The notes: generated by a model not told the origin, from the letters alone. DNA of 22,977 bases from Paraktedonobacter sp035294465 (GCA_035294465.1 DATGKW010000026.1:1-22977), one strand, 5' to 3'; shown: positions 14,258 to 21,792, counted from the stretch's first letter. Translations and numbers: made by a program.

Positions 14258-15226
14258 TTACGTATCCGCAAGCCTGCGCGTGGCCATTTCTTCGATCCTT
14301 ACAGCCAGCCTGTGTAGCTCCTCGCGCAACTCTGGCGGCTGAAGAACGATGACGGGGCAGTCCAGGTGTATGAGGTAATCGGCGGCCAGCCAGTGCAGGT
14401 GGCCAACGGAGCAGCGCATCATCACACCCTGACTCGTCTCCTCAAGGATAGCCACAGCAGGCGAGATCATCTGTTGCGCTTTCGTCAGGGTGGTTTCTAG
14501 TAGAATTTCAACCGGCCAGGTCGCGGGCGTGGTGGCCAGCGAGCGCATAACATACTCCACGCAGTCGAAATCGAGGGGACGCGTGAATATCTCATCGCGC
14601 ATCTCAACGAAGTTAATACGATCCAGCCGGAAGACGCGCAGATCCTGGCGCAGATGACAGTAGCCCGTGCTGTACCAGTATCCGCCGCGATAGACCAGGC
14701 CATAGATATCGACCTCGCGCTCGCTCTCCTCGCCACGCCAATCCGCGTAGCGCAGGTAGACGCGCCTCTCCTGTTGTGCGGCAGTGCAAAGGGTAAGCAA
14801 AGTCTCGCTCTTTGGCGTGGTACTGACCGGAGGAAAAGTCAGACTCAGGGTCTCCTGGATGGCGCGCACGCGTTCGAGCAGGGCAGGCGGCAGGATACGT
14901 TCGATCTTAGCCAGAGCGCCCTCTACAGCAGGAGGAGCCACGGTCAAGCCCAGGCGGCGCACGGCCAGCAAACCCAGCGTCAGGCCCAAAGCCTCTTCTT
15001 CAGTAAACATCAAGGGAGGAAGCTGGAAGCCAGGGCGCAACCGATAATAGCCGTGCCGCCCACGTTCCGCCTCGATGGGAAAACCCAGATCCTGTAGCAT
15101 CGTGATATAGCGCCGCACCGTTCGCGTATTCACCTCCAGGCGCGCGGCCAGTTCCGGCCCGCTCAAACGTCGGCGCGCTTGCAGCATCTCCAGAATGGTC
15201 AGGACGCGTGTAGCCGGAAAATACAT
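14258..15226 (-). CDS. YafY-type transcriptional regulator with HTH and WYL domains
   Basis: A 322-residue regulator. Residues 1-60 form a winged HTH_11/DeoR-like domain (RVLTILEMLQARRRLSGPELAARL, TRTVRRYITML). The middle is the WYL domain, with YLRYADWRGEESEREVDIYGLVYRGGYWYSTGYCH and RVFRLDRI. The C-terminal WCX-type extension ends near residue 320. WYL domains bind ligands, often nucleotides or nucleic acid, and control transcription. The ATG at 15226 has an excellent ribosome site (AAAGGAAAG, about 5 bases upstream). It is transcribed toward the HAMP-like gene, and related AAGTATA-containing sites occur upstream of both, suggesting autoregulation and control of that neighbour. The Ccm operon diverges from it. 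Confidence 0.92.
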   Translation of the reverse strand: MYFPATRVLTILEMLQARRRLSGPELAARLEVNTRTVRRYITMLQDLGFPIEAERGRHGYYRLRPGFQLPPLMFTEEEALGLTLGLLAVRRLGLTVAPPAVEGALAKIERILPPALLERVRAIQETLSLTFPPVSTTPKSETLLTLCTAAQQERRVYLRYADWRGEESEREVDIYGLVYRGGYWYSTGYCHLRQDLRVFRLDRINFVEMRDEIFTRPLDFDCVEYVMRSLATTPATWPVEILLETTLTKAQQMISPAVAILEETSQGVMMRCSVGHLHWLAADYLIHLDCPVIVLQPPELREELHRLAVRIEEMATRRLADT

Positions 15227-15238
15227 AACTGCTTTCCT

Positions 15239-15251
15239 TTGAATATACTTG
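15239..15251. promoter_or_regulatory. Operator-like site upstream of the WYL gene
   Basis: TTGAATATACTTG reads CAAGTATATTCAA on the minus strand, sharing CAAGTATA with the AAGTATAC sites at 14113-14139. It lies 13 bases upstream of the WYL start codon and includes a TATATT that could be a -10 box, so binding could repress the regulator's own gene. Confidence 0.35.
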
Positions 15252-15359
15252 CCTCGATAACAACGCCACCAGGTTCGATTCTAACCGCTTTTTCTGGTAA
15301 ACTCAAGAAAGAGAGAATTTCTCCTGAGAGCAGCGAACTGAAGCCAAAAGGAGTACATA

Positions 15360-15455
15360 ATGATTGTACCCTCTGTTCAACCCATCCCGGCTTCTCTCAT
15401 CCGAGATATTCAGGTTTCTGTAAGGTTTTTTCCTTCCCCTGCAAGCTGGCGATGA
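15360..15455 (+). CDS. Possible 31-residue leader peptide or small protein
   Basis: AAAAGGAG (15346-15353) lies six bases before ATG 15360, the strongest ribosome site in this intergenic region. The frame runs 31 codons (MIVPSVQPIPASLIRDIQ...) to TGA, then 15 bases lead to the ATG of the TlpA-like gene, in the same frame. It has no membrane helix and no recognisable domain, and its codon use is not clearly like the neighbours'. It could be a translated leader that influences the Ccm operon, or chance. Confidence 0.3.
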   Translation: MIVPSVQPIPASLIRDIQVSVRFFPSPASWR

Positions 15456-15470
15456 AGAGAGTATGTAACA

Positions 15471-16136
15471 ATGGAGCCAGTATGTTTTTTGTCTGAAGAT
15501 AGGCAGATTATTCGGCATATGGATACTGGAGAGCAATTCGCGGGCGAAGCGTCAGGGATAAGTAAGCCTGAGCGCAAGCGTTCGCGGAAACGCAGCATTA
15601 TTATCTTTACCGTGATCAGCCTGCTGAATGCTGGCCTGCTGATCCTGCTCTGGACACAGTTGCTCACCCCAGCGCAGCAGAGTTCATCCCAGGCCACGCC
15701 CAGTGATCCGTTGATCGGCGCGACGGCTCCTGATTTTACTCTGACCATCCTCAATGGGAGCGGCAATCAAAAGCTTTCGCTCGCGGATTTCAAGGGCAAG
15801 CCGGTGGTAATTAATTTCTGGAGCTCCACCTGCGCGCCCTGCAACGACGAGATGCCGCTGCTGGAAAGCCAGTGGGAGCGTGTGCGAAGCCAGGGCATAG
15901 TCTTTCTGGGCATCGACGTAGAAGATACCAGTAGCGACGGTCTCAAGTTTCTCCGCCAGCACGGCGTGACCTACACCAGCGTGATCGACAGCACCGGCGC
16001 GACCCTGGTGAGCTATGGAGTGACCTACACACCGGAAACGATCTTTATCAATCGTGCGGGCAAAGTCATTAGCGCGGTCCGCCAGGAGATCACATCCCAA
16101 CAGCTACAGGAAAACCTGAATAAGCTTCTGAGCTAG
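15471..16136 (+). CDS. TlpA/ResA/CcmG-type membrane-anchored thioredoxin
   Basis: A 221-residue protein. A basic segment (33-42) and one helix (about 43-63) anchor an outward-facing thioredoxin domain that starts at GATAPDFTLTIL. The active site is C121-A-P-C124 in WSSTCAPCNDEMPLL, and a cis-proline lies in SYGVTYTPETIFI. In cytochrome c maturation such proteins keep apocytochrome CxxCH cysteines reduced, working with CcmH. Its position at the head of the Ccm genes supports a CcmG role. The first ATG is used here, with GAAGAGAG about ten bases upstream; ATG 15519 is an alternative without a clear ribosome site. A short hairpin follows at 16258, before the next gene. Confidence 0.9.
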   Translation: MEPVCFLSEDRQIIRHMDTGEQFAGEASGISKPERKRSRKRSIIIFTVISLLNAGLLILLWTQLLTPAQQSSSQATPSDPLIGATAPDFTLTILNGSGNQKLSLADFKGKPVVINFWSSTCAPCNDEMPLLESQWERVRSQGIVFLGIDVEDTSSDGLKFLRQHGVTYTSVIDSTGATLVSYGVTYTPETIFINRAGKVISAVRQEITSQQLQENLNKLLS

Positions 16137-16257
16137 CAGCAGCGTGAAGTATTCAGGAAGCTGTAAGGTCTGCCAGTGGAATTGCAAGCCGGGTATCAGG
16201 CTCACAATGAATAATCGGATCTACTATTTTGTGGGTCTCCTTATTCCGAAATCTGGC

Positions 16258-16277
16258 AAACGCCATTGAAGGCGTTT
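16258..16277 (+). terminator. Small hairpin in the leader of the CopD-like gene
   Basis: AAACGCC-ATTGAA-GGCGTTT is a perfect 7-bp stem followed by CTCTC. It could be a weak terminator or attenuator between the TlpA-like gene and the rest of the Ccm operon. The U tract is only three bases, so termination would be inefficient. Confidence 0.35.
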
Positions 16278-16344
16278 CTCTCATCAAATCGGAAAGGAAC
16301 TGGCGGTTTCGGGAAGGGAGTAAGCATGAGGAGGCGCCGGCGAT

Positions 16345-16803
16345 ATGGTAGGAATCGACTGGCTGATGCGCTCGGCGCATGTGCTGGCTGGCGCGGTCTG
16401 GGTCGGCGGGAGCATCATGTATCTGGTAGTGGTGATTCCGGCCCTACGCCTGGGCGGACCCGCGCCTAAAGTGAGCGCGGCCATCGCGGCGAACTTTAAG
16501 CGTCTGACCAATCTCTGCATTGGCGTGCTCCTCTTGAGTGGCGGCTACCTGGTCTTTGAGCGCCTGACGCAGACGACGCTCGGCCTGCCTTATGTGCTGA
16601 CTCTGATACTCAAAATTGTGGCCGCGCTGGCGATGTTCGCCCTGGCTCTCTATATGGGGCAGAGCGATGTGCGCAAGCTTGCCAGGCGTTCAACGCGCTT
16701 CTCGCAGACCGCGCCAAAGCTGATGGTGGCACTGGGTGTGCTGGTCTTTGTGCTGGGAGCGCTGCTCAATCTGCTCTTTGAGCTGTCTATCGCGTCAAGG
16801 TAA
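16345..16803 (+). CDS. CopD/DUF2269-like four-helix membrane protein
   Basis: A 152-residue protein with four hydrophobic helices. The first holds HVLAGAVWVGGSIMYLVVV (H12), the H-x3-A-x2-W-x-GG pattern of CopD-like and related membrane proteins. The second begins LCIGVLLLSGGYLVFERL, and the last is LMVALGVLVFVLGALLNLLF. CopD relatives are linked to copper uptake or heme binding; the exact role here is unknown. GAGGAGG lies about nine bases before the ATG. The stop is 19 bases before the CcmE start, so it is cotranscribed with the Ccm genes. A helper in delivering heme or copper for cytochrome or oxidase assembly would fit, but that is inference. Confidence 0.7.
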   Translation: MVGIDWLMRSAHVLAGAVWVGGSIMYLVVVIPALRLGGPAPKVSAAIAANFKRLTNLCIGVLLLSGGYLVFERLTQTTLGLPYVLTLILKIVAALAMFALALYMGQSDVRKLARRSTRFSQTAPKLMVALGVLVFVLGALLNLLFELSIASR

Positions 16804-16822
16804 CGAAGGTGGAGCTTATTTC

Positions 16823-17284
16823 ATGATAACGACAAAAAGCGCGTCATCTGAGCAACAAGTGGAGGATCAGCAGCCTCGCCGGCGGAGGCGCAAACTTCCC
16901 TTGAGCTTTTTGCTGGCCGGAGTGGTCATCCTGGGCGCTGTGGCGTATCTGATCTACGCGAATACGCAGAGCAATGCAGCCTACGACCTGACCGTCTCGC
17001 AGTTGTTTCAGTGCAAGAGCTGCCTGGCGCAGGATGTGCGAGTTGAGGGCACAGTCCTGAAAGGCTCCATTCAAAACAATAGCGCCACACAGCAACTCTC
17101 ATTTGTCATCTCCGATGGCAGCAAGAGCCTGCCGGTTGTCTATACCGGCGTGGTGCCCGATATTTTTAGCGCCGGCATTCAGGTTGTCGTTGAGGGACGG
17201 TATAGCGGCCAGGGCGCTTTCCAGGCCACAACTCTGTTAACCAAGTGCCCGTCAAAGTTCACGGTCGCCACACCCACTCCCTGA
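16823..17284 (+). CDS. ccmE: CcmE heme chaperone, cysteine-type variant
   Basis: A 153-residue protein. A basic stretch (RRRRRK) and one helix (about 25-48) precede an OB-like beta barrel (VRVEGTVLKGSI..., LSFVISDGSKSLPVVYTGVVPDIF, QVVVEGRY). CcmE holds heme covalently and passes it to CcmF. Classic proteins use a histidine in HxxxY; here the equivalent spot is C142-P-S-K-F146, like the CxxxY class of archaea and Desulfovibrio but with Phe for Tyr. There is also an unusual C64-K-S-C67 just before the first strand. The open frame extends upstream, but the ATG at 16823 with AAGGTGGAG is clearly the start. Gene order with ccmF and ccmH supports the call. Confidence 0.88.
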   Translation: MITTKSASSEQQVEDQQPRRRRRKLPLSFLLAGVVILGAVAYLIYANTQSNAAYDLTVSQLFQCKSCLAQDVRVEGTVLKGSIQNNSATQQLSFVISDGSKSLPVVYTGVVPDIFSAGIQVVVEGRYSGQGAFQATTLLTKCPSKFTVATPTP

Positions 17285-17375
17285 GCCGACAAAAGATACG
17301 TATCCTTCTGCCGATCTGGCAAACATTTCGATCTGCATTTGTTTGTACCAGAGCGGAGAGGAAAGGGGTAGCAGC

Positions 17376-19445
17376 GTGCATTTTTCTGATCTCGGTGTGA
17401 TTGCGTTGATCCTGGCGCTCGGTTTCGCCGTCTATACGCTTGTGGCAGCGGTGGTAGGAGCCGCACGCAGCTCTCCCCAGCTTGTGGCAAGCGCCAGGCG
17501 TGGTGCGCTGGTCGTGACTTTCTTTCTGCTGCTGGCCTCGGCGGCGCTGGTGATCTCTTTCCTGACGCATGATTTCGGCGTGGTTTACGTGGCCGATCAA
17601 TCTAGCCGTTCGATGCCCTGGTACTTTGTGGCGGCAGCCTTCTACAGCGGCCAGGAAGGCTCTCTGCTCTACTGGGCGCTGATGCTCTCGGTCTTCTCGG
17701 CGATTTTTGTCGTTACGTCCCGCCGCGCGCCCGCACAGCTGGTCCCCTACGTTATCGCGACGCTGATGGCGATTGAGACTTTCTTTGTTCTGATGCTCAT
17801 CACAGTTTCCAGCCCGTTCGTGCGCTTTCCCGGCCAACCGCCGGCTGATGGTGCTGGCCTGAATCCCCTGCTGCGCGATCCGGGCATGCTGGTTCACCCG
17901 CCTACGCTGCTGATGGGATTCATGAGCTTTTCCCTGCCCTACGCCTTTGCCGTAGCGGCGATGATCACAGGACGGCTGGATAGCGAGTGGCTGCGCTCGA
18001 TTCGCCGCTGGATGCTGGCCTCATGGTGTATTCAAACGGCGGGTCTGCTGCTGGGCATGTGGTGGTCCTACCATGTGCTGGGCTGGGGCGGCTATTGGGA
18101 GTGGGACCCGGTGGAGAATTCCGCGCTCTTCCCCTGGCTGACCGCGACGGCTTTTTTGCACTCGACGATGGTGCAGGAGCGCCGGGGCATGCTCAAAGTC
18201 TGGAATCTGGGCCTGGTTATTGCCTCGTTCGCGCTCTCGATCTTTGGCACATTTGAGGTGCGCAGCGGGCTGATCAGCTCGGTTCATTCTTTCGCTTATT
18301 CAGCAATTGGCGGCTATTTCCTGCTCTTCCTGTGCATTGTGATCGTGTTTAGCCTGGGCCTGTTTATCTTTCGTCTGCCCAGACTGCGCCCCGAACAGGA
18401 GTTTGACTCACTGATCTCGCGCGAGGGCAGTTTCCTGCTGAATAATTTCCTGCTGGTGGGCATCACCGCCGCCACGCTCTGGGGCACGCTCTTCCCGCTG
18501 ATCTCGCAAGCCTTTGGGCATCTGAGCGAGGAAGTCGGCGCACCTTTCTACAACCGCGTCGATGGCCCGATTTTCGCGGCCCTGATCCTGGCTATGGGAA
18601 TTGGCCCGCTGCTGGCCTGGAGGCGCACGGGTACGCACACGCTCTGGCGCAATTTGCTTACCCCAACGGTGATCGCTGCCGCCTGCGCGCTGATCCTGCC
18701 GCTGGCCGGCGTGCGTGACATCGCCGCTAATGTTGGCTTCACGGTCTGCGCATTTACGGCCGGCGCGATTCTCTACGAGTTATGGCGCGGCATGCGCGTG
18801 CGCCACAGTCACGGCGAACCCTATCCCGTTGCTCTGGTGCTGCTGATCCAGCGCTACCGCAGGCGCTACGGCGGTTATATCGTGCATCTGGGGCTAATTT
18901 GCCTGGCCATAGGCGTAATCGGCTCGCAGGTTTTCCAGCAAGAGCAAGATGCCAATCTCAAGCCGGGCCAGTCGGTGACAATTGGCGACTATCGGCTGGT
19001 CTATTTCGGCAACACCGACCTTACCTATCCCGATGTGGAGATCATCTCGGCCCAGCTTCAAGTCTGGCACGACGGGCAGTTGCAGGAGTATATCTATCCC
19101 GCGCGCCTGTTCTATCCAAATTTTCAGAACGAACCGGCCAGTTCCATCTCGATCACGACCGAGGGCCTGACTGACCTGTATGTTTTCCTGGCCGATTGGA
19201 ATGGCGCGAGCCAGGCTTCGCTGCGCATCTTCCTGAATCCCTTAGTACCTCTGATCTGGTGCGGTGGCCTGCTAATGCTCCTGGGTGGTATCATTTGCTG
19301 GTGGCCCGAAAGGCGTCGCCGTCGCAGCGACGTTTCACGAGAAACGCCCTCCGTGGCCCGCCCGGCAGCCTCCAAGCAAGAAAAGCCGGCGGTGGCGAGT
19401 GCGACTCTGGCGAGCGCGCGGGCAGGCGAGGGAGGCGAGACATGA
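17376..19445 (+). CDS. ccmF: CcmF, cytochrome c heme lyase subunit
   Basis: A 689-residue polytopic membrane protein that takes heme from CcmE and attaches it to apocytochrome c. The tryptophan-rich heme-handling signature is WGGYWEWDPVENSALFPWL (W237-L255), and family stretches FVAAAFYSGQEGSLLYWALML, LNPLLRDPGMLVHPPTLLMG and a conserved C-terminal periplasmic domain are present. The GTG at 17376 is chosen because GGAAAGGGG lies 7-8 bases upstream; an ATG at 17343 adds 11 residues without a ribosome site. A low-complexity cytoplasmic tail (about 640-689) follows the last helix and includes a parS-like DNA sequence. The stop overlaps the ccmH start (ATGA). Confidence 0.95.
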   Translation: MHFSDLGVIALILALGFAVYTLVAAVVGAARSSPQLVASARRGALVVTFFLLLASAALVISFLTHDFGVVYVADQSSRSMPWYFVAAAFYSGQEGSLLYWALMLSVFSAIFVVTSRRAPAQLVPYVIATLMAIETFFVLMLITVSSPFVRFPGQPPADGAGLNPLLRDPGMLVHPPTLLMGFMSFSLPYAFAVAAMITGRLDSEWLRSIRRWMLASWCIQTAGLLLGMWWSYHVLGWGGYWEWDPVENSALFPWLTATAFLHSTMVQERRGMLKVWNLGLVIASFALSIFGTFEVRSGLISSVHSFAYSAIGGYFLLFLCIVIVFSLGLFIFRLPRLRPEQEFDSLISREGSFLLNNFLLVGITAATLWGTLFPLISQAFGHLSEEVGAPFYNRVDGPIFAALILAMGIGPLLAWRRTGTHTLWRNLLTPTVIAAACALILPLAGVRDIAANVGFTVCAFTAGAILYELWRGMRVRHSHGEPYPVALVLLIQRYRRRYGGYIVHLGLICLAIGVIGSQVFQQEQDANLKPGQSVTIGDYRLVYFGNTDLTYPDVEIISAQLQVWHDGQLQEYIYPARLFYPNFQNEPASSISITTEGLTDLYVFLADWNGASQASLRIFLNPLVPLIWCGGLLMLLGGIICWWPERRRRRSDVSRETPSVARPAASKQEKPAVASATLASARAGEGGET
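19331..19346. promoter_or_regulatory. parS-like palindrome inside ccmF
   Basis: CGTTTCACGAGAAACG matches the ParB/Spo0J site TGTTTCACGTGAAACA at 13 of 16 positions, with perfect 6-bp outer arms. It encodes VSRET in the CcmF tail, the peptide typically produced when a parS site lies in this frame. One mismatch is in the core (T to A), so ParB binding is uncertain. Confidence 0.3.
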
Positions 19446-20023
19446 AGACGCGCCGCCCGCTGTTTCTTCTGCTCGCACTGCTAGCACTGGTGGGCGCAGC
19501 CTGGTCATATACGCTGCTCTCCAGCCCGCCCCAACGCACACTGGACCAGCGGGCGTATGATGTAGCCGCGCAATTGAAGTGCCCTGTCTGCCAGAACGAA
19601 TCGGTGGCCGATTCATCGGCGTCAATCGCGCAGCAGATGCGGCAGGTCATTCGCGAGAAGCTGCAAGCCGGCGAATCTGAGCAGCAAGTGCTGCAAGATT
19701 TCGCGGCCCATTACGGCAATCAAATTCTGCTCACACCGCCGCAGCAAGGCTTTAACCTGCTGGCCTGGCTGATGCCGGTCGCACTGTTGCTGCTCGGCCT
19801 GGGCCTGACCGGCTTCGTAGTGCGCGACTGGCACACACAGGGTCAGCGGCAACAGGCTCAAGAAGAGGAGTCAGCAAGTGAAGAACCGGCCCCGGATGAT
19901 CCCGAACTTGAGCAATACCGGAAACAGCTTGAGCAGGAACTGAAGGATGAGGACTGGCTCTTCGGCGCAAACGGCTTGCGGGACACAGGAAAAGAAGCTG
20001 ACCGCATAGGAACTGGCGAGTGA
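19442..20023 (+). CDS. ccmH: CcmH, thiol-disulfide protein of cytochrome c maturation
   Basis: A 193-residue protein. An N-terminal signal anchor (6-26) leads to the CcmH domain with the redox pair C47-P-V-C50 in AAQLKCPVCQNESVADSSA, followed by the helical segment QQMRQVIREKLQAGESEQQVLQDFAAHYG and QILLTPP. A second helix (about 101-124) returns the chain to the cytoplasm, where an acidic tail of about 65 residues follows. CcmH reduces or holds the CxxCH cysteines of apocytochromes. The ATG overlaps the ccmF stop (ATGA), indicating translational coupling. The open frame extends to 19196, but that part is out of frame with and inside ccmF. Confidence 0.94.
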   Translation: MKTRRPLFLLLALLALVGAAWSYTLLSSPPQRTLDQRAYDVAAQLKCPVCQNESVADSSASIAQQMRQVIREKLQAGESEQQVLQDFAAHYGNQILLTPPQQGFNLLAWLMPVALLLLGLGLTGFVVRDWHTQGQRQQAQEEESASEEPAPDDPELEQYRKQLEQELKDEDWLFGANGLRDTGKEADRIGTGE

Positions 20024-20066
20024 GGATTGGCAATCCGGCCGATCCAGATGGAGATAAACGAAACGC

Positions 20067-20438
20067 ATGCAACCCATTCAATTGATCGTTGCTATACTGC
20101 TGGGCCTCGCGGCCCTGACCTTCGTGCTCTACCCGCTCTACCGCCGCCCATCGATGGCGAGCGCAACGCCGGGCGCGGCCAACCTGAGCGAGCGGGAGCA
20201 GAACGCGCGCCAGGCCCTGCAAGAGGTTGAGTTCGACTTTCAACTCGGCAACCTGGACGAGAAAGAGTATCGCTCCCTGCGCGCCCGCTACATGGACCGC
20301 GCCCTGCTTGAGATGAGAAATCGCCACCGGCGAGAAAAGGAGCTTGATGCGGCAATCGAAGAGGAGCTGCGCAGGCTGAGAGAAGCCGAGCAGAAAGACC
20401 CGGAAAGCCACAAGGTAGAAAGCGATGGGCATGTCTAA
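20067..20438 (+). CDS. Short CcmI-like membrane protein
   Basis: A 123-residue protein: one N-terminal helix (about 5-25), then a charged helical region. The stretch ALQEVEFDFQLGNLDEKEYR (residues 50-69) resembles the N-terminal cytoplasmic module of CcmI and SHOCT-like segments, with the pattern E-x-D-x3-G-x-L-x4-Y. The TPR domain that CcmI uses to hold apocytochromes is missing. It starts 44 bases after ccmH and ends inside the next gene. A role in assembling or regulating the heme lyase complex is inferred from place and likeness. The 455-residue protein that follows carries a similar module in its tail. Confidence 0.65.
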   Translation: MQPIQLIVAILLGLAALTFVLYPLYRRPSMASATPGAANLSEREQNARQALQEVEFDFQLGNLDEKEYRSLRARYMDRALLEMRNRHRREKELDAAIEEELRRLREAEQKDPESHKVESDGHV

Positions 20439-21792
20439 TAAAAAGCACAACCCCCGGCCGCTGGTCTTCCTGACCTGCTCGCTGCTGATCTTTCTCGTTG
20501 CTCCCCATCTGACAGGGGTGGTTAAAGCGGCCAGCGTGGGTCAGCCGGTGGGTACCCACCTGGGAAGCACAGTCAGCGCGGGCGCGGGCCATATCTCCGG
20601 CCAGCTCCTGGACGGTAGCCGCAATAACGCACCCGTGGCCAATCAGAGCGTGACCTTGCAGATGGCTCAGGGCAACAATGCTCGCGACCTGCTTTCGATT
20701 ACGACCGATGCCCAGGGCCGCTACGCCTTCGGCGCGTTGGAAAGCGACTCTTCGGTGCAGTACGCGATCTATACACTCTACGAGGGCGCGCAATACTTCA
20801 CCGATCCGATCAGCCTGAACAAAAAACCCGACCAGCAAATCAACCTGACGGTTTATGACGCTACTACCAGCGCGGCCAATCTCGCCGTGATACAGGCTTC
20901 CATTCTGATCGACAAGCCCAATACGCAGGCGGGCACGCTGACGATCTCAGAAGATTTTGTCTTTGAGAATCTGGGCGATACCACCTATGTTGGCGCGGTC
21001 AATGGCAGCCATGGCAAACCCAATGCGCTGAGCTTCTCGCTGCCACTCGGCGCGCGTTTCCTCTCGCTGAGCAACGGCTTCAACGGCTATACTGGCACCC
21101 AGATAAACGGCGGCTTTGCCAGCAACGCAGCGGTCCCGCCCGGCACATCGGAGTTTTCGTTCTCGTTCCAGGTGCCATATAGCGGCACCGGCTACCATTT
21201 CGTGTATCAGGCGATCTACCCTACAGTCTCGCTTTCGCTGCTAACGCCAACCAGCTTTTCAGTTCTACCGCAGCAGGGCCTGACCGCGAAGGGACCAAGC
21301 AACACACAGTCGGGGACGTATTCGTTGTTTGAGGCGCAGAAGCTGAGCGCGGGCAAAAGCGTCCAGGCGCAACTTGGTGGCCTGCCCGTTCCCGCTAAAG
21401 CAACGCCGGCGCAGCAGTCGCAAATCGATCCCTTGCTGCTCTGGCTGGTCGGTCTGCTCATTCTGCTGCTGATCCTCGCCGGTATTGGCGGCTACTTCTA
21501 CAACACACGCCGACGCCGGGCAAGGCTCGCGAAGAGAAAACAGGAGCTGCCTGCACGTAAAGGCGCGACATCCGGCAAGAAGGCCACGATTGTAACGACG
21601 AAAGAGGCGTTGCTGCGGGAGATGCTGGAACTGGATAAAGCCTATGAAGCGGGCAAGATGAAGAAGGCAGCTTACCAGGAGCAACGCGCCCGGCTCAAGG
21701 CTCGCCTGCGCAACCTCATGGACGAACAGCCAGTGAAGCGCGGGGAAGCGGCGAGCAAAGCTGCCCGCAGTGGTAGCAGGGAGGAGAAGTGA
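20425..21792 (+). CDS. Unrecognised secreted-domain membrane protein embedded in the Ccm operon
   Basis: A 455-residue protein. A signal peptide (about 1-36, ending near VVKAAS) is followed by a carboxypeptidase-regulatory-like beta domain (about 55-118, GHISGQLLDGSRN... DAQGRYAFGAL), then a second beta-rich domain (about 135-300, SEDFVFENLGDTTYVGAV...). A short linker and a membrane helix (about 335-358) lead to a basic cytoplasmic tail of nearly 100 residues. The tail holds LLREMLELDKAYEAGKMKKA (about residues 395-414), similar to the module in the preceding CcmI-like protein. The gene overlaps its upstream neighbour by 14 bases (8 if the second ATG is used), and its stop overlaps the ccmA start. 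Tight packing suggests a Ccm function, such as an external domain near the heme lyase, but I do not recognise the protein. Confidence 0.7.
   Translation: MGMSNKKHNPRPLVFLTCSLLIFLVAPHLTGVVKAASVGQPVGTHLGSTVSAGAGHISGQLLDGSRNNAPVANQSVTLQMAQGNNARDLLSITTDAQGRYAFGALESDSSVQYAIYTLYEGAQYFTDPISLNKKPDQQINLTVYDATTSAANLAVIQASILIDKPNTQAGTLTISEDFVFENLGDTTYVGAVNGSHGKPNALSFSLPLGARFLSLSNGFNGYTGTQINGGFASNAAVPPGTSEFSFSFQVPYSGTGYHFVYQAIYPTVSLSLLTPTSFSVLPQQGLTAKGPSNTQSGTYSLFEAQKLSAGKSVQAQLGGLPVPAKATPAQQSQIDPLLLWLVGLLILLLILAGIGGYFYNTRRRRARLAKRKQELPARKGATSGKKATIVTTKEALLREMLELDKAYEAGKMKKAAYQEQRARLKARLRNLMDEQPVKRGEAASKAARSGSREEK

Noticed and set aside
15271..15286. tRNA T-arm-like sequence (GGTTCGATTCTAACC)
   Set aside because: Only a 4-bp stem forms, and no acceptor, D-arm or anticodon arm surrounds it.
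17343..17375. ATG start of ccmF at 17343
   Set aside because: No ribosome site precedes it, whereas GTG 17376 follows GGAAAGGGG at ideal spacing.
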